Shown piece after piece: positions 1 through 7,145 of a stretch of DNA of 64,000 nucleotides. A model generated the notes under the pieces. The model was given only the letters and a program-made list of their open reading frames with translations. It made no database searches and was not told the origin of the DNA. The stretch is taken from positions 1-64,000 of the forward strand of contig JAJZBQ010000003.1 of assembly GCA_021798835.1 (NCBI GenBank), in the 5' to 3' direction. A program made the position numbers and the translations under genes. This DNA is from Pseudomonadota bacterium (lineage in GTDB: Bacteria; Pseudomonadota; Gammaproteobacteria; Burkholderiales; Ferrovaceae). Numbering within the stretch: position 1 is the first letter of the stretch; the number at the start of each line of letters is the position of its first letter.

Positions 1-37
1 CGCTCCCTTGTCACCTTCCGCTCACCAGCCTCCATGA

Positions 38-241
38 GGAAGCGGGAAAAATAACGGAAAAATTACAGAATCCACCAATCCGCGTCTTATCCCCAGATTT
101 ACGCGCTTTTTAACCCCTGCTTACACCGCCAAACTCAATGGGCTTGATCCTCATGCCTGGCTCAAGGATACCCTGGAAAAACTGCCAGTCTGGCCCAACA
201 ACCGACTCGATGAGTTGTTGCCGCTCAGACCAAAAGCATAA
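38..241 (+). pseudogene. IS66 transposase, C-terminal fragment
   Basis: This frame is open from 38 to the TAA at 239-241 and has no start of its own. From about 113 it encodes a recognisable IS66 transposase tail with the segments AYTAKLNGLDPHAWLKDTLE and NNRLDELLPLRP. Family members end with very similar KLNG.DP..WL and R.DELLP blocks. The first 25 codons do not resemble the family and follow a TGA at 35-37, which suggests a frameshift or an internal deletion. No catalytic residue lies in this fragment, so it is not expected to be active by itself. Confidence 0.7.
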
Positions 242-259
242 AATCTGTCAGCCTCATAG

Positions 260-280
260 GTGTGTCGGTTGAGTGCTTAC
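260..280 (+). repeat. Right terminal inverted repeat of the IS66 element
   Basis: This 21-base stretch ends with ...GAGTGCTTAC; its reverse complement starts GTAAGCACTC. It lies 18 bases past the transposase stop, where the right inverted repeat of an IS66 element is expected. The matching left repeat would be outside the window, so the pairing cannot be verified here. Confidence 0.6.
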
Positions 281-311
281 TCATTAACAGCGGCTTTCTG
301 GACGCCAATGG

Positions 312-338
312 TTGCTTTAATACCAGAACAGGTATAGA
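312..338 (+). promoter_or_regulatory. Candidate promoter of the toxin-antitoxin pair
   Basis: TTGCTT (312-317) lies 15 bases before TATAGA (333-338); reading the -10 as TAGACT (335-340) gives a 17-base spacer. Transcription would start near 345, almost on the ATG at 347, which also has no ribosome binding site. The transcript may therefore be leaderless. The match is moderate. Confidence 0.35.
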
Positions 339-346
339 CTGCGCGG

Positions 347-724
347 ATGGCAGACAAAGAAAAACAGCTCATCTGGATCGGGAGCAGCAAAAAGGACCTG
401 ATGACGCTTCCACTCGATGTGCGAAAGTTCTTCGGTCACGCCCTGGACTTCGCGCAGCGCGGTGATCAGCACAACGCGGCAAAGCCGCTTAAGGGCTTCG
501 GCGGTGCCGGCGTCCTTGAGATCGTCGAGGACGATGCCGGGGGCACGTATCGGGCCACCTACACGGTTAAGTTCGCGGAAGCGGTATTCGTCCTGCACTG
601 CTTCCAGAAGAAGAGCAAGAGCGGGATTGCTACGCCGAAAGAGGATATGGACATCATTCGCGCCAGGCTGAAGGTTGCCGAAGCGCTGGCAAAGGAGCTA
701 CGACATGGCAAAGCGCATGATTGA
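347..724 (+). CDS. RelE/HigB-type toxin (phage Gp49-like family)
   Basis: This 125-residue protein has the order and motifs of the Gp49/HigB-like toxin family (RelE superfamily), ribosome-dependent mRNA endonucleases that act in the cytoplasm. The start, LIWIGSSKKDL, and the core, YRATYTVKFAEAVFVLHCFQ followed by KKSKSGIATP, are typical of the family; the length is also usual. The next gene, an HTH antitoxin, starts inside its last codons, the toxin-first order of higBA modules. There is no Shine-Dalgarno sequence before the ATG. G+C is high: by hand count 78 of 120 bases from 421 to 540, suggesting a foreign origin. mRNA cleavage is inferred from the family, not shown by this sequence. Confidence 0.82.
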   Translation: MADKEKQLIWIGSSKKDLMTLPLDVRKFFGHALDFAQRGDQHNAAKPLKGFGGAGVLEIVEDDAGGTYRATYTVKFAEAVFVLHCFQKKSKSGIATPKEDMDIIRARLKVAEALAKELRHGKAHD

Positions 725-1040
725 AGGCATCGAGATCGAAACCAGCTCGGGCAATGTATTTGCCGACCTCGGCTTGCCCGATGCGGAAAAGCTCAAGATC
801 AAGTCCGGTCTGGTGATCGAAATCACCCGTGCCGTGCGTCGCCTCGGACTGACTCAAGAGGAGGCCGGCCGGCGCATGGGCATCCCGCAACCGAAGGTGT
901 CGGGGATGATGCGTGGCGACTTCGCCAACCTCTCCGAGCGCAAGCTGATGGAGTGCCTGAATCGTCTTGGTTACGACATCGAGATCAACGTGCGTCCGGC
1001 CGCCGAACCGATCGGTCATCTGACGCTCGCGATCGCTTGA
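705..1040 (+). CDS. XRE-family HTH antitoxin (HigA-like)
   Basis: A 111-residue DNA-binding protein expected to neutralise the toxin encoded just upstream and to repress the shared promoter. A helix-turn-helix occupies about residues 44-75: the segment LTQEEAGRRMGIPQPKVSGM has the classic Q-x3-A-x3-G spacing of the XRE fold. I chose the ATG at 705 over an upstream in-frame start at 675 because GGAG at 694-697 gives a good ribosome binding site. The ORF overlaps the toxin gene by 20 bases, so translation is probably coupled. The C-terminal tail (EINVRPAAEPIGHLTLAIA) resembles that of HTH_37-type antitoxins. Confidence 0.82.
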   Translation: MAKRMIEGIEIETSSGNVFADLGLPDAEKLKIKSGLVIEITRAVRRLGLTQEEAGRRMGIPQPKVSGMMRGDFANLSERKLMECLNRLGYDIEINVRPAAEPIGHLTLAIA

Positions 1041-1126
1041 TTGGGTACTGTGACCAGGATCATAAATCACATCGACCTGATGCACTGACTTTTGCTGTAA
1101 TTAACCAGCCCGGAGCTGGGTCTGCA

Positions 1127-2142
1127 TCACCCAATCTTCTCCAACAAACTCTCCGGCTTGAGGTGCGTATACCGCTTTAGCATCTGCATGCTTTTATGGC
1201 CGGTAATACTGGCGACTTCCATTGGGTGCAGTCCTTTCTCAAACAAGCGGGAAGCAGCTTCATGTCGGAGGTCATGCCAGCGCAGGTCTTTGATCTGTAA
1301 CTTGGCAAGGACGTCCTTCCAAATACATACGACCGCGTTGGCGGTGGTTTTGAGAACCAGTCCTTTTTTGGGAATGATGAGTTGACCGTTGCTGTCAGTT
1401 TCGCACAATGACTGCAATACCGCTGTTGCTTTGCTGGATAGAGGCAAGATTGTTGGTGGTTTCCAGCATGTAAGCAGGGAACCGGATCATTCGTGCGGAA
1501 AGATCAACCCATTCCCAGGATAATTTGAACAAGGTACCTTGACGTAAGCTGGTTTCGATAGCCAAGTCGAAAGCAAGGGCAGCATAACAGTTGCTGCTTT
1601 TGCGCACGCAGGCTGGAGTGAATGCGTTCATATTCATCATCTTCCAGCCTCCTGTTGCGGGCACGGCTTCCGCCGGGTTTGCGGATATTATTGAGCGGGT
1701 TGAGCAAATGTTCCATGCCCCATTCTTTGCGGGCAATTTCGAATAAATGGCTGATGAGCTGCAGTTCAAGGCGGATGGTATTTTCGGCTCGGCCATCGCT
1801 GCGGCGTTTGTCGCGGTAGCGGGCAAAATCGATACCACGCAGGTTGGCGAGGCTGCGGTAGCAAAGGTCGTGTTGCAGCCAGCGTTCGATGCGCCGGTTT
1901 TCCTGATAGGGATGGTTCTTCTGCGGCACGATTTCGTTGCGGTAACGTTCCAGGGCATCCCGCAGGGTGGTGCTTTCGGCTTGCGTGCGGTCGACGAATG
2001 AACCGGCATCCATTTCCGCTTCAATTCGGCGTGCCCATAGCTGGGCTTGCTTCAATGTGTCGAAGGTATGGTAAACAGGTTTGTAACCCTTGCGGCGGAC
2101 TTCGGCGCGCCAGAAGGTGCCGCGTTGTTGAATATAGGCCAT
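1127..2142 (-). pseudogene. Tyrosine-family integrase, broken by two frameshifts
   Basis: The gene starts at the ATG at 2142, preceded by GGAG and eight bases. It reads a normal N-terminal arm and core-binding domain (MAYIQQRGTFWRAEVRRKGY, then VDRTQAESTTLRDALERYR) down to about 1600. The homology then continues in a second frame (LAIETSLRQGTLFKLSWEW) to about 1450, and in a third frame to the stop at 1127 (LRWHDLRHEAASRLFEKG, then ITGHKSMQMLKRYTHL). Together the frames contain the complete catalytic set: Arg in SLRQGT, His-x-x-Arg in HDLRH, His in TGHKS and Tyr in RYTH. The damage is thus two small indels in an otherwise full-length phage or island integrase. Its position beside tRNA-Asn is the usual one for such an enzyme. 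Confidence 0.85.
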
Positions 2143-2248
2143 GCGAATTTCTCCAAAACGTTGATGAACGTCTGGTTCGCATGTTTTCATTCCGGCAGAA
2201 TTCCGGCAAAGGCCAGTTTTTGAGAGGGATACGAGCAAAAATGGCAAG

Positions 2249-2279
2249 AAAAAAGGCACTGGATAAAATCCAAGTGCCT
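2249..2279 (-). terminator. Rho-independent terminator after tRNA-Asn
   Basis: On the minus strand AGGCACTTGGAT, a TTT loop and ATCCAGTGCCT form a stem of about 10 bp with one bulged base, followed by TTTTTTCTT. It lies 21 bases past the 3' end of the tRNA gene and fits as its terminator. It separates the tRNA from the integrase start. Confidence 0.8.
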
Positions 2280-2299
2280 GATTTCAATGGTATTCGTTT

Positions 2300-2330
2300 T
2301 GGCTCCCCGACCTGGACTCGAACCAGGGAC
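2300..2330. other. Candidate attachment site (3' part of tRNA-Asn)
   Basis: Tyrosine integrases commonly recombine within the 3' half of a tRNA gene and leave an intact tRNA at one junction. Here the integrase remnant and the other accessory genes all lie on the 3' side of the tRNA. I found no second copy of the tRNA 3' end between 1 and 2300, so the other junction would be outside the window or lost. The exact crossover cannot be placed. Confidence 0.4.
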
Positions 2331-2375
2331 CTGCGGATTAACAGTCCGTCGCTCTACCGACTGAGCTATCAGGGA
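2300..2375 (-). tRNA. tRNA-Asn (GTT)
   Basis: The 76-base cloverleaf has the acceptor strands TCCCTGA and TCGGGGA, discriminator G and a genomically encoded CCA (2300-2302). The D-arm TAGCTCAGTCGGTAGAGC is standard and the anticodon loop reads CTGTTAA, giving anticodon GTT for asparagine. The T-arm contains GGTTCGAGTCC. It has its own promoter (2390-2418) and terminator (2249-2279). The 3' half faces the integrase remnant, so this gene probably served as the integration site. Confidence 0.96.
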
Positions 2376-2389
2376 ACACGAAAAACAGC

Positions 2390-2418
2390 ATTCTAGCAAA
2401 CCCTGAAAGAGTCGGCAA
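2390..2418 (-). promoter_or_regulatory. Promoter of tRNA-Asn
   Basis: On the minus strand TTGCCG (2418-2413), a 17-base spacer and TAGAAT (2395-2390) form a strong sigma-70 promoter. The start point would be near 2383, about 8 bases before the mature tRNA 5' end at 2375. Confidence 0.8.
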
Positions 2419-2427
2419 CCCCTTCAA

Positions 2428-4107
2428 CTACAGTGAGTCATCGGGATAGATGGCTGTTGCTGATAATTGACCGTTGGTGAGAGTCAGCAATACATCAACG
2501 CTCATCCCATTGGAAAATCCTGGGGGTAGTGTCGCGCCGGAACCAATCTGAATGGAAAGACCATTCATGTCAAATGTCTGCGTCGTAGACTGGTAGTTGT
2601 ATACCGGACCACTGGCCTGGAATCCGATACTGCTGGGTTGTGGTGACGACCCATTGGCAAATCTCCAGAAATTGACCCCCACTGCGTCCATGGCATTCGC
2701 CCCCGTCGCACTTCCTTCAACAGAGACCAGTGCCCCCGGAAGCAGATTACTCGCGGTGCCGTTGGCATATACCACAGTACTTGGCAAAGTCACCTGCTCT
2801 GAATTTCCATCCAGAAGTGTCAATGTCACTTGATTATTGGACATCGAAAGCACGGTCCCCAAATAGTCCACCACCGCTCCAATGGGTACACTGGATGAGA
2901 TGATTATGCTCGATGCCTGAACCACATTGCCGGTAACAATGCCTTGAACCTGCACATAAGCATTTTCCTGAACCGCAGATAGCGCCAAAGGTGTCCCACT
3001 GGGACCATGAATCTGTGTATTTGAATTGACTACAACCACCGTGCCGCGCACCGTAAAATTCCCACTGGAAGCCAGTTCGGCAATCGTTCCGGCCAACTGA
3101 ATTGGATCAGCAGTAGCGATATAGGGTGTAACACGCTGAGCATTCAGGATACCCAAGGAGTCGACCACCCCCTCAACCGTCACATACTCGCCAGTAACTA
3201 AACTCGATAATCCCGTAGACAAAGATACCGGAAGACCATCGACAAACCATTGCCCATTACTCAATTGGCTAACAACCCCGGATAAGGTGACCGTTCCACT
3301 CACCCCCGATAAAGTCTGTACCCGAACCTGACCCACGCTCCAGGGGGTAGTCGTTGCATTACTCCAGACATTGACCCACTCCCCGTTTTCCAGCATACCA
3401 CCCGGTTGGGATACTGCGCCCAATACTGATGTCGAAGAACCATAGGAAAAAGTCAGGTTATTGACGGTAAATGTCCCATTTGCCAAGCCCGCAACCGGGC
3501 CACTCACCCGAAGATAGCCCGGATTGGCGGGAATCTGCCGTATGCTGGTGGCCTGCAAAAACGGACTTTGACTGGCATCGTACCCTGGCGATCCATAAAT
3601 ACATACCCAGTCACCCACCTGAATATTTGTAAAACTTGCATATCCTTCCAGAACAGTAGTAGGAGCCGCCTGATCCGAGGTGTTCAGCAATACGGTCAAT
3701 CCATTGACAACCAAGGTATTGGTCTTAGGATTGGCCGTCACCTGCCCCACCAGTTGAGGTTCAAGTTGAACTTTGGCTGGATTTCCTTGCGCGTCCAACT
3801 GAACCTGGATGTTCTGCCCCAAAGCCACTCGCTGTGGTGATGTAAGCACCTCAGGTGCCAGATTACTGTCGGTCTCATACTGTCCCGTCACGCTGGACAA
3901 ATGTAAACCATCCACGATGATACTGCCAAATCCCGTCACAGTTCCCATGACCACCCCGGTCCCGCCGGTCCCCACCCCTCCTTCTGCCATCATGGTTCCA
4001 CCACCACATGAAGTCACCAGGAAAATGCAGGAAAACGTTGCAATGAGGAACATCCATTGACTTCGCCGAGATGCTTTACGACGACCCGCACCTACTCGCA
4101 TTCTCAT
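2428..4107 (-). CDS. DUF5666-repeat lipoprotein
   Basis: A 559-residue exported protein. A basic N-terminus and a hydrophobic stretch lead to the lipobox LVTSC, with Cys at about residue 34, so it should be a lipoprotein. The rest is rich in Gly, Thr, Ser and Val. It repeats a unit of about 65-80 residues of the form 'VxGxVxxLxxGxFxVxGLxV...LxxGxxVxVxGxxxxxGxxxAxxV', for example VTGFGSIIVDGLHL near residue 57 and LSGVVSQLSNGQWFVDGLPV near residue 275. This pattern is typical of DUF5666 domains, a beta-rich fold of unknown function. The ATGA overlap with the DUF6502 gene upstream shows that the two are translated together. No enzyme motif is visible and the ligand or partner is unknown. Confidence 0.8.
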   Translation of the reverse strand: MRMRVGAGRRKASRRSQWMFLIATFSCIFLVTSCGGGTMMAEGGVGTGGTGVVMGTVTGFGSIIVDGLHLSSVTGQYETDSNLAPEVLTSPQRVALGQNIQVQLDAQGNPAKVQLEPQLVGQVTANPKTNTLVVNGLTVLLNTSDQAAPTTVLEGYASFTNIQVGDWVCIYGSPGYDASQSPFLQATSIRQIPANPGYLRVSGPVAGLANGTFTVNNLTFSYGSSTSVLGAVSQPGGMLENGEWVNVWSNATTTPWSVGQVRVQTLSGVSGTVTLSGVVSQLSNGQWFVDGLPVSLSTGLSSLVTGEYVTVEGVVDSLGILNAQRVTPYIATADPIQLAGTIAELASSGNFTVRGTVVVVNSNTQIHGPSGTPLALSAVQENAYVQVQGIVTGNVVQASSIIISSSVPIGAVVDYLGTVLSMSNNQVTLTLLDGNSEQVTLPSTVVYANGTASNLLPGALVSVEGSATGANAMDAVGVNFWRFANGSSPQPSSIGFQASGPVYNYQSTTQTFDMNGLSIQIGSGATLPPGFSNGMSVDVLLTLTNGQLSATAIYPDDSL

Positions 4108-4991
4108 GATAAATCGGATGCAGATAAAAACGGGGGTTGGTTAGATTCCGTATTCTCACTCCAAAAATAGTGACCAAAACGTACACGGTAGTGTGCGTTC
4201 ATCTGCCCTTTGTCCTGAAGATACAGACGGGTGGCCTCAGCCACCATCTCAGCACGAACCTGATTCCATAATTGTCGTGAAAACTGGTCCAGTTCGCGGG
4301 CCGATGCTTCCGTCAGACCTGAAGCAAAAACGCTCTGTTCAAGCAAAGGGGTTCCGCCACGAATGTTGCGCACTGCAGAAGCTCCGTGGTCTGCCAGATT
4401 TCCGGCAAAAAGTTCCAGTAATTCATCGGAACCCGGGGGTGGAACACATCCACGTTCAGAGGGAATCACCCAGTCTTGGCCATCCTGATGCTCCACCGTG
4501 ACCAAACCCAAACGACCCATTTCTGCCAACACGGTAAAGGGATGCACATCTTGTGTAATCTGGCGCACCAAGGATTCGAAACTTACTTCAGTCCCCATGC
4601 GGGGCAATTTTCTGGGTTGTTTGTTCTCATCTCGATAAACAGGATTTTGTGCCCAATGGGCAAAAACCTGACTACTGATCGGAACCTTTCTGGCGATCCG
4701 TTCAGTCAAACCATGGTCACGCCAAAATCGTACATCCTTGCGGTGAACTCCACTCAACAAACTCAACGATGAATCGGTATCGGTCAGCCCCTGGACCTTC
4801 AGTTCCTGTTGTGCCTGTTCAATAAAGGTATTTTTAAGTACGGCAGCAAAACGAACGTAATCGACACCACAAGCCACCAACAAGCGAATCATGGGAGTAA
4901 TCACGAGAGTAACGGCATCCAACACCGAATCAGCGGCAGGAAGCGGCGCGTCAAGTAGATGCCGCGGCAAATTTCTAGGGGGTCTACCCAT
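4104..4991 (-). CDS. DUF6502-family protein, putative DNA-binding regulator
   Basis: A 295-residue cytoplasmic protein with no signal peptide or membrane segment. Residues about 25-90 include MIRLLVACGVDYVRFAAVLK and, further on, SLSLLSGVHRKDVRFWRDHG, which has the look of a helix-turn-helix. This N-terminal pattern is what I associate with DUF6502 proteins, found beside DUF5666 lipoproteins in Beta- and Gammaproteobacteria. A regulatory role is an inference. It is the first gene of a two-gene unit and overlaps its partner by ATGA. An inverted repeat, TTATTG-8-CAATAA, lies directly at its start (4991-5010) and could be its own operator. The 128 bases upstream, as far as the GH57 stop, hold no other gene. 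Confidence 0.7.
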   Translation of the reverse strand: MGRPPRNLPRHLLDAPLPAADSVLDAVTLVITPMIRLLVACGVDYVRFAAVLKNTFIEQAQQELKVQGLTDTDSSLSLLSGVHRKDVRFWRDHGLTERIARKVPISSQVFAHWAQNPVYRDENKQPRKLPRMGTEVSFESLVRQITQDVHPFTVLAEMGRLGLVTVEHQDGQDWVIPSERGCVPPPGSDELLELFAGNLADHGASAVRNIRGGTPLLEQSVFASGLTEASARELDQFSRQLWNQVRAEMVAEATRLYLQDKGQMNAHYRVRFGHYFWSENTESNQPPFLSASDLS

Positions 4992-5010
4992 TATTGATTA
5001 TTACCAATAA
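4991..5010. repeat. Inverted repeat at the DUF6502 start
   Basis: TTATTG and CAATAA are separated by 8 bases. The repeat abuts the start codon of the putative DNA-binding protein, where binding would block expression. It may be an autoregulatory operator, but AT-rich repeats of this size also occur by chance. Confidence 0.35.
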
Positions 5011-5119
5011 AATTCACGTAGTTATTTGGCTTATCATAACATACTTTTCATTTGGATTGATTCTAGGATACTTCACCCGACCTATCGCAGTTCTCTACCC
5101 GATAATCTAAAAATAAATC

Positions 5120-7132
5120 TTATTCCGTAGGCGAAACTGCCAAGGAAAGCAACAATTCTCCTGTATCAGGCAAATCGAAGTCAAACAAAGTTACCGTAAG
5201 GGATTGCATAATTTTCTCGAAACCGGCTTCTGACTGAGACACGCTATGACAAGGAGCGGCGCGGAATTGACAGGGTACATTGCATCCAAGTGTCACTCTT
5301 CCCCCTAATACGGTATCGAACAAGTGAATCTGTTCAAACACCGTGATATCGAGGGTTTGCCCAAAGCCACCCAGTACAGTTCCGCCCATTTCAAACCTTC
5401 CTGCAGGACCATCACAACTCGGCATGGAAAGATTCAACTCAATCGAAAAATTCTTCCAGGTAGCCCCCGCTTCCTGGGTATAAGCAACCACCACTGCCTG
5501 CGACAACAAACTGATGCGTTTGAACAACGTTGGATGTGAGGGTGATACACAGGCATAGCTCAGCGTACCAATCTCATCCGGTTGAACCTGAGCACGATAA
5601 CGCAGCGGTTCACCATTCAGCCCCACTCGGTCTGTGAATAAAGCCCGTCTCAGCGTATCAAATACCAAATCTTCTGGTCCAACCCCAGGTTTGAAAACCA
5701 CCCTTTCATGAGGATTGATACCCTGTTGAGAAACGGGATTTTCTTCCATCCCAAGAATCTTGTCATGATAATGCTCAGGTTGACGCATCAATGTATCACC
5801 CAGATTATGAACCAATTCAAAGAGGTCCAACTCAATGATATGCGCCAATCCATCTCCTGATACAATAACTTGTAATACCCCGTTCTGTAATATGGTTTCC
5901 TTATATCCATCAAAATTCAGGTCTGCCTGCATCAGGGGTTCTCGCGGAAACTGACGATCCATATCACGTTCCAGACACAACAGTGCCCGATACAGGGCGC
6001 GACGCAGATGAGGCAGATAGAGCCCACCGAACAGGCCATGCCAATACGCATCATTGGCCTGTGCCAAGTAAAGCCAACGACACCGCTCATCCGTCTGATC
6101 TTCAGGTGCCAAATCGTGAAAGCGACGTGACAAGCCCAGCATACGCTTATGCAAATGATTGGCTTCCGGGTAACGCATCATGAAATTACGCCAGATACCC
6201 CCACGCAGATAGGGGCGATCCTGATCATAGCGCTGCTCTCGCTTGGCCTGATCTACCAATCCAGAAAAGCGACGCGCCGCAGGCGCAGGCAGAGTCCATT
6301 CGTTCATCTCGATGTACGAAGTCGTCGGCAAATAAACCACCCCGCGAGTGGGTTGTTGACTGTGGTAACCAGCATAGGTCATGGGTTCAATAATGGCAGA
6401 AGCCAACACGGCCTGGATAAATTGTTCCAGCCATCCCTTCTCGTAGACCCACTCAAAAGTTTCTGGCCAAATACCAAACTTCTCTATGTCGTCAAAATAA
6501 ACTGCCGCATCCAGACGATCCTCTCGTGCCAAATTTTCCAGATACTCTATGACTTCATGAACCTGAGCGAATGGAATACGGTAGCGTAATCCTTCAGCAA
6601 TCGGAAAAATATCGAGGCGCTTTCCCCCCTCTTCCGTGCTGTAGTAACCATTCAGCGACTCCGCAGATTGACCCGCACACAAAAAGTGATAATCATCAAC
6701 GGTCACATAATCCACCCCACAGGCATGAAGCGACGAAACTACCGAAGATTCCCAGACCCGCTCTGTCAACCAGGATCCACTGGGACGCTGGCCAAACTTG
6801 CGCTGAAGATCGCCAGATAACCGCTCTACCTGCCCTACGCGGTCAACTTCTGGAATTGCTGCCAAAACAGGTTCAGCATACCCAGCCGTGAACATTTCCA
6901 CTTGCCCCCTCTGCACCATCGCTTTGAGCAAATTCATATCCTCGGGCTGATTTTCCAGCCACTGGTCCAGCAACCAACCACTGACATGTAAAGCAAACGG
7001 AAACTGTGGATAACGTGACATCAAGCGCAGAAAGGGCCCATAACAGCGCTCATAGGCATCGTTCAACACACCGTCGAAATTTCCCACCGGTTGATGGGCA
7101 TGTACGCCCAACAGCAACGCAATTCTTTTCAT
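5120..7132 (-). CDS. GH57 4-alpha-glucanotransferase / alpha-amylase-like enzyme
   Basis: A 670-residue GH57 enzyme. The first motif is LLLGVHAHQPVGNFD at the N-terminus, with the His-Gln-Pro pattern of the family. WLTERVWES near residue 125 and VYFDDIEKFGIWPE near residue 210 correspond to the segments that carry the catalytic Glu and Asp in the characterised archaeal 4-alpha-glucanotransferase. The long C-terminal part fits the DUF1925/DUF1926 beta domains of that subgroup. It should transfer glucan segments between alpha-1,4 chains, although hydrolysis is possible. I chose the ATG at 7132 because the family starts there; an upstream in-frame start at 7186 would overlap the preceding gene. 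It is the last gene of the glgC unit, 13 bases after the first GH57 gene. Confidence 0.85.
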   Translation of the reverse strand: MKRIALLLGVHAHQPVGNFDGVLNDAYERCYGPFLRLMSRYPQFPFALHVSGWLLDQWLENQPEDMNLLKAMVQRGQVEMFTAGYAEPVLAAIPEVDRVGQVERLSGDLQRKFGQRPSGSWLTERVWESSVVSSLHACGVDYVTVDDYHFLCAGQSAESLNGYYSTEEGGKRLDIFPIAEGLRYRIPFAQVHEVIEYLENLAREDRLDAAVYFDDIEKFGIWPETFEWVYEKGWLEQFIQAVLASAIIEPMTYAGYHSQQPTRGVVYLPTTSYIEMNEWTLPAPAARRFSGLVDQAKREQRYDQDRPYLRGGIWRNFMMRYPEANHLHKRMLGLSRRFHDLAPEDQTDERCRWLYLAQANDAYWHGLFGGLYLPHLRRALYRALLCLERDMDRQFPREPLMQADLNFDGYKETILQNGVLQVIVSGDGLAHIIELDLFELVHNLGDTLMRQPEHYHDKILGMEENPVSQQGINPHERVVFKPGVGPEDLVFDTLRRALFTDRVGLNGEPLRYRAQVQPDEIGTLSYACVSPSHPTLFKRISLLSQAVVVAYTQEAGATWKNFSIELNLSMPSCDGPAGRFEMGGTVLGGFGQTLDITVFEQIHLFDTVLGGRVTLGCNVPCQFRAAPCHSVSQSEAGFEKIMQSLTVTLFDFDLPDTGELLLSLAVSPTE

Positions 7133-7145
7133 TGTTCCGATACTC

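Larger units (their letters stand above)
1..280 (+). mobile_element. 3' end of an IS66-family insertion sequence
   Basis: The window opens inside an insertion sequence and contains only its right end. A reading frame ending at 241 matches the C-terminus typical of IS66 transposases. It is followed by a terminal sequence whose last bases, read inward from 280, are GTAAGCACTCAACC; IS66-family ends characteristically start with GTAA. The element therefore most likely ends at base 280. IS66 elements usually duplicate 8 bp of target, so bases 281-288 (TCATTAAC) should also lie just outside the left end, beyond this window. Bases 1-37 carry a stop in the transposase frame at 35, so the copy may be truncated, rearranged or frameshifted. 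Confidence 0.7.

Noticed and set aside
1395..2024. A 209-codon minus-strand frame as a separate gene
   Set aside because: Only its last part is protein-like, and that part continues the integrase homology, so it is a frameshifted piece of the same gene.
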